Shown here: piece by piece, positions 1 through 4,526 of the stretch
Position numbering within the stretch: position 1 is the stretch's first letter
Layout: each line of letters opens with the position of its first letter
Origin: Candidatus Saccharimonadota bacterium
GTDB lineage: Bacteria > Patescibacteriota > Saccharimonadia > Saccharimonadales > Saccharimonadaceae
Direction: 5' to 3'
DNA length: 5,107 nucleotides
NCBI GenBank assembly: GCA_009778015.1
Contig: WRKS01000050.1
Coordinates: 1-5,107 of the forward strand
Position numbers and translations under genes: made by a program
The notes under the pieces: generated by a model
Seen by the model: the letters and a program-made list of their open reading frames with translations, nothing else
Databases searched by the model: none
Told to the model about the DNA's origin: nothing

Positions 1-1334
1 CCGGCGAATTCTACTTGGTAACCGGCGGCGACGGCCGCGGTGTGATCGTAGAGAAGGTGCTTGACATGATGGTTGACTACCTGCCAAGCCCGCTTGATGT
101 GGCGGCGATTTGGGGCACCAACCCAAAGACCGGCGAATCAATTGACCGCAAGCCAGATGCCAAAGAGCCAATGAGTGCGCTAGCGTTTAAGATTGCGACC
201 GACCCATTTGTCGGCAAGCTGATTTTTGTGCGGGTTTACTCGGGCAAGTTGGCGGCTGGTTCGTATGTGCTAAACACAATGACCGGCGAGAAGGAGCGGG
301 TCGGGCGTTTGGTCCGTATGCACGCCGAAAAGCGCGAAGAAATCAGCGAGATCTCGGCTGGCGATATCGCGGCGGTTGTGGGGCTGAAGGATACGACTAC
401 CGGCGCGACTTTGTGCGATGTGGCGCATCCGATTATTTTAGAGAGCATTGACTTCCCTGAGCCACCGGTATCTATCGCGGTGGAGCCAAAGACCAAAGCC
501 GACCAAGAAAAGATGGGGATTGGGCTAGGTCGCTTGGCCGAAGAGGACCCAACCTTCCGTATGCACACCGACGAAGAGACCGGACAGACCATTTTGTCGG
601 GTATGGGCGAGCTGCACTTGGAGATTATTATTGACCGCTTGAAGCGCGAGTTTAATGTGGAAGCCAACACCGGCGAGCCGCAGGTGGCGTTTCGCGAGAC
701 AATCCGCGGCACGGCAGAGGCGCAAGGCAAGCACGTCAAGCAGTCGGGCGGCCGCGGACAATACGGCGATGTGTGGATTAAATTTGAGCCGAACGAGCCG
801 GGCAAGGGCTTTGAGTTTATTGATGTGATTAAGGGCGGTGTGGTGCCGATGGAATACCGCAAACCAACTATGAACGGTATTAAAGAGACGCTGGAGGGTG
901 GTGTGATTGCCGGCTATCCGGGGGTGGATGTCAAGGCGACGCTCTATGATGGGTCTTACCACGATGTGGACTCCTCGGAATTAGCTTTCCAATTGGCAGG
1001 TGTGCTGGCGACTCGCGAGGGCATCAAGCGGGCGAAGCCGGTTATTTTGGAACCAGTGATGAAGCTAGAGGTTACCACCCCAGAAGAATATATGGGCGAC
1101 GTAATCGGCGACATTAACTCGCGCCGCGGCCGGATTGACGAGATGGAGGACCTAAGCGCTGGCATTAAGTTGATTCGCGCTTTTGTGCCGCTAGCCAATT
1201 TGTTTGGCTATACCTCGGATTTGCGCTCGCTATCCGCGGGCCGCGCGGCTTCCACGATGGAGCTAACCGCATACGAAGAAGTGCCACAAAGCGTTGCGCA
1301 AGAAATCATTGAAAAGCGCGCAAGCAAAAAGTAA
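1..1334 (+). CDS. fusA: Elongation factor G, C-terminal part (5'-truncated by window edge)
   Basis: EF-G is the cytoplasmic GTPase that moves tRNAs and mRNA through the ribosome after peptide bond formation and helps RRF split ribosomes. The window holds 443 codons (first full codon at base 3, TAA at 1332-1334) of a protein usually near 700 residues, so the GTP-binding G domain lies upstream. In order one sees domain II ([20 protein letters not shown], about residues 56-75 of the visible part), domain III ([20 protein letters not shown], then [10 protein letters not shown]), domain IV with [12 protein letters not shown] and the tip loop [11 protein letters not shown], which carries the conserved His that reaches the decoding centre, and domain V ([20 protein letters not shown], then [17 protein letters not shown]). 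No key residue is missing and no frameshift is seen. The protein ends with a basic ASKK tail, and the next gene starts one base after the stop. rpsL, rpsG and tuf, its common neighbours, are not downstream. Confidence 0.97.
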   Translation, partial: GEFYLVTGGDGRGVIVEKVLDMMVDYLPSPLDVAAIWGTNPKTGESIDRKPDAKEPMSALAFKIATDPFVGKLIFVRVYSGKLAAGSYVLNTMTGEKERVGRLVRMHAEKREEISEISAGDIAAVVGLKDTTTGATLCDVAHPIILESIDFPEPPVSIAVEPKTKADQEKMGIGLGRLAEEDPTFRMHTDEETGQTILSGMGELHLEIIIDRLKREFNVEANTGEPQVAFRETIRGTAEAQGKHVKQSGGRGQYGDVWIKFEPNEPGKGFEFIDVIKGGVVPMEYRKPTMNGIKETLEGGVIAGYPGVDVKATLYDGSYHDVDSSELAFQLAGVLATREGIKRAKPVILEPVMKLEVTTPEEYMGDVIGDINSRRGRIDEMEDLSAGIKLIRAFVPLANLFGYTSDLRSLSAGRAASTMELTAYEEVPQSVAQEIIEKRASKK

Positions 1335-1335
1335 A

Positions 1336-1899
1336 ATGACAGAGCAAGACACCGCAAGCAAGACTGCCGGCGGTGTTTTTGCCGTTAAGACCGATACGGT
1401 TTGGGGGCTGGGCGCTTGGCTAGATGATGAGGCCGGTATTCGCGAGTTAATGAGCATCAAAAGCCGTGGGCTAGAGGATGTAAAGGTGTTCGCGATAGTT
1501 CTTGGTCTCTCCGACTTATTGTCCGGCAAGTATGCGGCGCTGGATGAGTCCGCGCGCGAGATGGTGACGCGGCATCAGGACGCGCCGTTGACTTTGGTGC
1601 TGCCGAAAAATCCGGAGTTTAAGCATTGGTATTTTGATAATTTCCCAGAGATTGGGGTGAGGTTTCCGAGCAGCGAGTCTATGCGCGAGTTGGCCAAGGA
1701 GGGCGTGTTTTTGCTAACCAGCGCCAATAGGCGTGGCGGCGAGCCGGCCGAGACTGCCGAAGAATTGCGTGAAATCGTCGGGCGAGAGGTGGAGACTTAC
1801 GGCAAGGCGGTGGCGGGTGCTTCTGGTGCGCCGACTACGGTCGCACGTATCAAAGATGGTCAAATTGAGGTATTGCGCCAAGGCGAGATAAAGTTGTGA
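1336..1899 (+). CDS. tsaC: YrdC/Sua5-type threonylcarbamoyl-AMP synthase
   Basis: Proteins of this family condense threonine, bicarbonate and ATP into threonylcarbamoyl-AMP, the first step of the t6A37 modification of ANN-decoding tRNAs in the cytoplasm. The 187-residue product matches a single YrdC domain (E. coli TsaC is about 190). Visible motifs are KTDTVWGLG (18-26, family P-T-D-T-x-Y-G-L), IKSR (41-44, the K-x-R nucleotide/substrate pair), PLTLVL (84-89), GVRFP (107-111), TSAN (128-131) and PTTV followed near the end by VLRQGEI. The ATG at 1336 is preferred over an in-frame ATG at 1294 because the domain starts about 12 residues after it and the 1294 start would overlap the fusA end by 41 bp. 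There is no clear Shine-Dalgarno sequence, and the fusA stop is one base away, so translational coupling is likely. The sequence is divergent: Lys replaces the usual Pro of PTDT and the K-x-R flank is shortened. A related YciO-type protein cannot be excluded. The stop is TGA. Confidence 0.85.
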   Translation: MTEQDTASKTAGGVFAVKTDTVWGLGAWLDDEAGIRELMSIKSRGLEDVKVFAIVLGLSDLLSGKYAALDESAREMVTRHQDAPLTLVLPKNPEFKHWYFDNFPEIGVRFPSSESMRELAKEGVFLLTSANRRGGEPAETAEELREIVGREVETYGKAVAGASGAPTTVARIKDGQIEVLRQGEIKL

Positions 1900-1910
1900 A
1901 CGCCGCACTT

Positions 1911-1994
1911 TAGAGCAAAGGTTGAGCGCACATAAAATCAGAGCAGGGGTTCGGCGCGCATAAAACTAGAGCAAAGGTTGAGCGCACATAAAAT
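1911..1994. repeat. Three tandem 28-bp repeats overlapping the truB 3' end
   Basis: Three head-to-tail units of exactly 28 bp lie at 1911-1938, 1939-1966 and 1967-1994. The outer two are identical at all 28 positions and the middle one differs at seven. On the + strand a unit begins tAGAGCAAAGG and ends GCGCACATAAAAT. Read on the - strand, the unit nearest truB supplies the last codons of that gene (M-C-A-Q-P-L-L-stop). The other two units repeat the same short reading frame after its stop, each with its own ATG four bases beyond the preceding stop. The array fills most of the gap between the converging tsaC and truB genes. The last bases of tsaC and its stop (about 1885-1910) show weak resemblance to the unit and may be a decayed copy, but this is not certain. 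No T-run or strong hairpin typical of an intrinsic terminator is present. Confidence 0.9.
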
Positions 1995-2652
1995 GATCAA
2001 GCGACTGGGCGTTTTGGATGCTGTAGTCGCCGATTTTTTCGCGTCGCAAAGCTGTGAGGTAGGCGCCGCAACCGAGCTGCCGGCCGATATCCTCGGCCAG
2101 CGTCCGGATATAAGTGCCGCTGCTGCAATGCACGCGGATAGTCAGTTTGGGATAAGCATAATCAGCTAGCGCGATACTGTGAATTTCAATCGTTCGTTCC
2201 GGCATTTTAGGCGTTTTACCCTTGCGGGCCAGGGCATAGGCGCGTTGACCGTCAATTTTGATAGCCGAGTAGATTGGCGGTGTCTGCTTGATAGAACCTA
2301 CAAAATGTTGTAAAGCTGCGTTAACTTGGTCTAAACTAGGGGGCGTAAAACCGATGGGGGCGGTGGCGGTAATTGGGCCCTCCGGATCGCCCGTGGCGGA
2401 TGAGGCGCCAAGCTCCAGCTCGGCCAGATAGACCTTGTCTAGCTTAAGGAACTCGTCCGACCGCTTGGTGTCTTTTTCGCTAAGCAGGATGAGAAGCCCG
2501 GTCGCGAAGGGGTCCAAGGTCCCGGTATGGCCGACCTTGACTTTGCGTTTTGCGCCAGCAAGCGCGGACGCTTGCTCGGACAGCACCCGCCGCACGCGCG
2601 CCACAACACCGAAGCTGGTCATCTGACCCGGCTTGTCAATTAAAATAATCAT
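1966..2652 (-). CDS. truB: tRNA pseudouridine(55) synthase TruB, short form
   Basis: TruB isomerises U55 in the T-arm of most tRNAs to pseudouridine and also acts as a tRNA-folding chaperone. The 228-residue product shows the family motifs in order: LIDKPGQMTSFGVV (4-17), GHTGTLDPFATGLL (41-54) with the catalytic Asp at 47, LDKVY (71-75) with the conserved active-site Tyr, TGDPEG (87-92), QTPPIYSAIKIDGQ (123-136) and SSGTYIRTLAEDIG (177-190) with the conserved Arg at 183. It ends soon after LRREKIGDY, so the C-terminal PUA-like domain of E. coli TruB (314 residues) is absent. That is usual in short TruB proteins and is not taken as truncation. A roughly 17-residue basic insert (about 24-40, ending KRKVKV) precedes the catalytic motif. 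The ATG at 2652 is the only sensible start. A promoter lies 6 bp before it and no Shine-Dalgarno is visible. The final seven residues and the TAG stop come from a 28-bp tandem repeat. Confidence 0.96.
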   Translation of the reverse strand: MIILIDKPGQMTSFGVVARVRRVLSEQASALAGAKRKVKVGHTGTLDPFATGLLILLSEKDTKRSDEFLKLDKVYLAELELGASSATGDPEGPITATAPIGFTPPSLDQVNAALQHFVGSIKQTPPIYSAIKIDGQRAYALARKGKTPKMPERTIEIHSIALADYAYPKLTIRVHCSSGTYIRTLAEDIGRQLGCGAYLTALRREKIGDYSIQNAQSLDHFMCAQPLL

Positions 2653-2658
2653 ATTTTT

Positions 2659-2667
2659 ATTATACCA
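2659..2667 (-). promoter_or_regulatory. Extended -10 promoter of truB (predicted leaderless)
   Basis: On the - strand the bases before truB read TGG-TATAAT, a consensus -10 hexamer with the TG-N extension, followed by six bases (AAAAAT) and the ATG. At a 17-bp spacing the -35 position (2682-2687) reads TAAATG, a poor match, so recognition would rely on the extended -10. A start point about 7 bases after the hexamer would fall on or next to the A of the ATG, leaving no room for a ribosome binding site. Promoter function is inferred from sequence alone. Confidence 0.75.
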
Positions 2668-2700
2668 TTACCCACCACATACATTTAGTATCCAAGCTCC

Positions 2701-2848
2701 GCCTTTCATGCATTAACTCAGCTCTAGGGGAGGGAACCTCTCCCTCTTGATCATAACCTTTTCTCCCTTTTGTTAAAGCAAGCTTTAGCAAAAGCTCTAA
2801 AAGCTTCTGCTCAATTCACCCCACATGCTTCGTTAACGCATGAAAGGC
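2701..2848 (-). repeat. 148-bp imperfect inverted repeat, candidate structured RNA
   Basis: This fills most of the 241-bp gap between rpmA and truB. The arms at 2701-2717 and 2832-2848 are complementary at 16 of 17 positions, and the one mismatch becomes a G-U pair if the - strand is transcribed. Going inward on the - strand, the stem continues as a GA/GA tandem mismatch, three pairs (AGC/GCU), a 4x4 internal loop and GGGG/CCCC. Inside are two smaller hairpins. One is at 2777-2811 (AGCAAGCTTT against AAAGCT-TC-TGCT, with a 2-base bulge). The other is at 2730-2746 (GAGGGA, 5-base loop, TCCCTC), and its right arm partly competes with the GGGG/CCCC pairing. No SRP, tmRNA, RNase P or tRNA signature was recognised. 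It could be a non-coding RNA, part of the rpmA 3' UTR, or a short MITE-like palindromic element. No target-site duplication is visible at its edges. Function is unknown. Confidence 0.6.
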
Positions 2849-2893
2849 TGCGTCTAGAAACCACTGTCTGTGATTAAGCGATGTAAACTTTGG

Positions 2894-3181
2894 TTAAGCG
2901 GTAACTTGCGGGGCGACATTGACCACGGTGCGAGTCTGTTTTTTGCCAGAGAAGGAGGTCTTTTTAGTGCGTGTAAATTTGACAACGCCGTCATGCGCCG
3001 CGTGGATGGTGTAGTTGCGAGACAGGTAAGCGCCCTCGCCCGCAACCTTGGTGGAGCCGGTTTGGCGCACGATGACCTCGCCCGCGCGGACTTTTTGGCC
3101 GCCGAAGCGCTTGACGCCCAGCCGTTGACCAGCGTTGTTGTGAATGTTTTTAGCGGTGCCGCCTGCTTTGACTGTTGCCAT
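2894..3181 (-). CDS. rpmA: Large ribosomal subunit protein bL27
   Basis: bL27 binds 23S rRNA near the central protuberance, and its flexible N-terminus reaches toward the peptidyl transferase centre. The 95-residue product carries the family core GQRLGVKRFGG (18-28), the stretch AGEVIVRQ (33-40) and, after a divergent loop, YTIHAAHDGVVKF (57-69). A basic tail follows (TRTKKTSFSGKKQTRT). E. coli bL27 is 85 residues, so this one is about 10 longer, mostly at the C-terminus. The protein begins M-A-T-V-K-A-G-G, so it has no cleavable Firmicutes-type N-terminal extension, and it has one Lys where E. coli has the KK of A-H-K-K-A. The ATG at 3181 is fixed by a Shine-Dalgarno seven bases upstream. 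The gene follows the methyltransferase gene by 10 bp on the same strand and is probably cotranscribed with it. rplU, its usual partner, is not adjacent here. The stop is TAA. Confidence 0.96.
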   Translation of the reverse strand: MATVKAGGTAKNIHNNAGQRLGVKRFGGQKVRAGEVIVRQTGSTKVAGEGAYLSRNYTIHAAHDGVVKFTRTKKTSFSGKKQTRTVVNVAPQVTA

Positions 3182-3188
3182 TGGTTAA

Positions 3189-3193
3189 TCCTT
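3189..3193 (-). promoter_or_regulatory. Shine-Dalgarno of rpmA, overlapping the upstream stop codon
   Basis: On the - strand AAGGA lies seven bases before the rpmA ATG and shares two bases with the TAA stop of the upstream methyltransferase gene (3192-3194). This supports the chosen rpmA start and suggests translation of the two genes is coupled. It is the clearest ribosome binding site in the window, and it sits at a gene internal to a transcription unit, in contrast to the first genes of the units, which have none. Confidence 0.75.
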
Positions 3194-4385
3194 ATCTTTT
3201 TTCTAATACAATCAAATCTCGCGCGACTATCTGTTGCTCTCTCGCATACAGTAGATCACGAGATTTACCCCCTACATTATACTCTAGTCGGGACAAAAAG
3301 TCAAGATTTAGCCGGCTAAAACCACCGGATTCTTGGCGCCAAGCGGGAATTGCCAAACAGAGGTGAGTGCCGGATTCTAACTGGGGTGCGAGGTTTTTTA
3401 AGAAATTCTCTAATAATTCTTCGCCTTGGCGCAATAAAACTTGCAATTTGGCGAAGCTTGGCGGGGCGGACAGGGGGTGGCCGAGGTAGATTTCGCTGGC
3501 GATGCAGTCAATTTGGCCTTGCCACTGGTGGGTTTGGGCGTCGCCGACCTCAAGGGTAACATCGGTGTCGGCGCCGAGATGGTCTTTGAGCCACTCTAGG
3601 TTGATGCGCGAGTAGTCAATCATTTTGGGCGAAATATCAGTGCCGTAAACGTCGCAACCCATGAGCGAGGCCTCTTGGAGGATGACGCCGGTGCCGCAAA
3701 AGGGGTCAAGCAGGCGGATGGTGCCGGAGGCGTTGCCGACGGCCAGATTGATCATGGTTTGGGCGAGTTTGGGCGGCAGCATGCCGACAAACGCGTCGCG
3801 CTTGGGGCGTTTTTGGTCGCGCGCGGCGTAGGCGTTGGGGTTTTGCACCCCGGTCATTTGGGCGACGGTAAAGCGGTCGTTTTGGGCGACGATTAGTAGC
3901 TCAAGCTTGTAAGGGCGAGAGCCAAGGCCATTATGAAAACTCTGCGCGGTGGAGAGTTCGGGTGTAGTGTTGGGAATCAGCCGGACCGAGATGTCGCGAG
4001 CCCGGAGGGTTTTTTTGACGACGACGCCGAGGTTGAAGGCGTCTTTTGCGCTTATGTTGCCACCATAAGCACTTATGCCGATAGTCACTTTGCGGCGTTC
4101 GGACACGCCGTCTGCAATTTTGTCGGTCGTTTTGCGAGCGTCTTGAGTTAGAGTGGGGAGGAGGGTCTTTTGGACATACTTTTTGAGTTCAAAGGGGAGC
4201 TTGGCGCGAGAGGTGGTAAACAGGACGTCGCCGAGCTTTTTGACACTACCGAGGCGGTTAATGTCTAGACCGGCGCCGGAGAATTCGGCGGCTTCTGGGG
4301 TGAGGGGCTGGACATTTTTGCAACCTAAGGCCCATAATTCGGCCAAACCAAACTCGGGCTGCCGCCCTAAAACCGCGATTTTCAT
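3192..4385 (-). CDS. TRM11/Trm-G10-like class I SAM-dependent RNA methyltransferase
   Basis: Likely an S-adenosylmethionine-dependent RNA methyltransferase, and tRNA guanine-N2 methylation (the Trm11/Trm-G10 activity) is the best guess. The 397-residue protein opens with MKIAVLGRQPEFGLAELWAL, matching the G-R-x-P-E...A-E-L start of TRM11-type proteins. A THUMP-like region follows at about 50-175. The linker RPKRDAFVGMLPPKLAQTMI (193-212) is characteristic of these RNA methylases. The Rossmann domain starts with motif I LLDPFCGTGVILQEA (225-239) and motif II VYGTDIS (246-252, acidic D250). Where most members have the catalytic (D/N)-P-P-Y, this one has S-E-I-Y (297-300) in IASEIYLGHPLS. The C-terminal RDLLYAREQQIVARDLIVL resembles sequences seen in patescibacterial homologues. 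The gene is first in a unit with rpmA and has its own good promoter 6 bp before the ATG. Substrate and position modified are unknown. Confidence 0.88.
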   Translation of the reverse strand: MKIAVLGRQPEFGLAELWALGCKNVQPLTPEAAEFSGAGLDINRLGSVKKLGDVLFTTSRAKLPFELKKYVQKTLLPTLTQDARKTTDKIADGVSERRKVTIGISAYGGNISAKDAFNLGVVVKKTLRARDISVRLIPNTTPELSTAQSFHNGLGSRPYKLELLIVAQNDRFTVAQMTGVQNPNAYAARDQKRPKRDAFVGMLPPKLAQTMINLAVGNASGTIRLLDPFCGTGVILQEASLMGCDVYGTDISPKMIDYSRINLEWLKDHLGADTDVTLEVGDAQTHQWQGQIDCIASEIYLGHPLSAPPSFAKLQVLLRQGEELLENFLKNLAPQLESGTHLCLAIPAWRQESGGFSRLNLDFLSRLEYNVGGKSRDLLYAREQQIVARDLIVLEKR

Positions 4386-4391
4386 AAACCT

Positions 4392-4420
4392 ATTATACCA
4401 TAAGTTTGCGTTTATCCCAA
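4392..4420 (-). promoter_or_regulatory. Promoter of the methyltransferase-rpmA unit (predicted leaderless)
   Basis: On the - strand a -35 element TTGGGA (4415-4420, four of six matches to TTGACA) is followed by a 17-bp spacer ending in TGG and a perfect TATAAT (4392-4397). Six bases (AGGTTT) separate the hexamer from the ATG at 4385. The expected start point falls at or beside the start codon, so the mRNA should begin with AUG or very near it. This is the best-formed promoter in the window. Confidence 0.82.
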
Positions 4421-4440
4421 CTCAGTGCGAGATAGAGAAC

Positions 4441-4514
4441 AAGATAAAAGAGGTGTAACATGGCAAAAGGCGTGATACAGCTAAAGGATGCGTAACATGG
4501 TAAAAGGCGTGATA
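4441..4514 (+). repeat. 37-bp tandem duplication in a promoter region
   Basis: Two adjacent 37-bp units (4441-4477 and 4478-4514) match at 31 positions. The last 23 bp of each (4455-4477 and 4492-4514) differ at a single base. The second unit ends inside the extended -10 of the downstream membrane-protein gene (TG-A-TATAAT). At the same place the first unit runs into TG-A-TACAGC, a weakened -10. Each unit also contains a purine-rich stretch followed by GTAACATGG, giving tiny reading frames: M-A-K-G-V-I-Q-L-K-D-A at 4460-4495 and M-V-K-G-V-I at 4497-4517. The copies may be a promoter duplication, a pair of regulator binding sites, or simple slippage. Confidence 0.85.
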
Positions 4515-4518
4515 TAAT
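4510..4518 (+). promoter_or_regulatory. Extended -10 promoter of the membrane-protein gene
   Basis: TG-A-TATAAT at 4510-4518 is a consensus extended -10. The ATG follows after eight bases (AGGTTGGT), leaving an expected 5' leader of only about 0-2 bases. At 17-bp spacing the -35 position reads GCGTAA, which is not a usable match. TATAATAGGTT is shared base for base with the divergent methyltransferase promoter on the other strand. Confidence 0.72.
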
Positions 4519-4526
4519 AGGTTGGT

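Noticed and set aside
236..862. Long - strand open frame antisense to fusA
   Set aside because: Shadow of a well-conserved gene on the + strand; low-complexity Ser/Pro-rich translation with no recognisable family. The same holds for the frames at 525-962, 956-1198 and 1263-1529.
1897..1936. UGA recoded as Gly, extending the tsaC product by about a dozen residues
   Set aside because: The YrdC domain is complete at the UGA, no gene in the window has an in-frame UGA, and UGA recoding belongs to Gracilibacteria/SR1, which the other proteins do not suggest.
1900..1966. Intrinsic terminator between tsaC and truB
   Set aside because: No GC-rich hairpin followed by a T-run on either strand; only the tandem repeats are present.
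1714..1968. In-frame extension of TruB if the UAG stop were read through (open to about 1714)
   Set aside because: The extension is antisense to tsaC and shows no PUA-like pattern. The protein already ends where short TruB proteins end, and there is no sign of UAG recoding.
2713..2754. 13-codon - strand frame (M-I-K-R-E-R-F-P-P-L-E-L-S) with GGGAG nine bases upstream
   Set aside because: Overlaps the inverted repeat and its hairpin; too short to tell from chance and no attenuation logic for truB or rpmA is evident.
2701..2848. SRP RNA, tmRNA, RNase P RNA or tRNA in the rpmA-truB gap
   Set aside because: The SRP GGAAG/AGCAG-type loop, the T-arm sequence and a CCA end were looked for and not found. 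Only an unnamed fold is supported.
2870..3319. 149-codon + strand frame across rpmA and the methyltransferase end
   Set aside because: Antisense to rpmA, whose conserved motifs are clear on the other strand; no domain recognised.
4391..4396. TATTAT on the + strand as a promoter for the mini frames in the 37-bp repeat
   Set aside because: It is the reverse face of the methyltransferase -10 box, with no -35 match or TG extension on the + strand.
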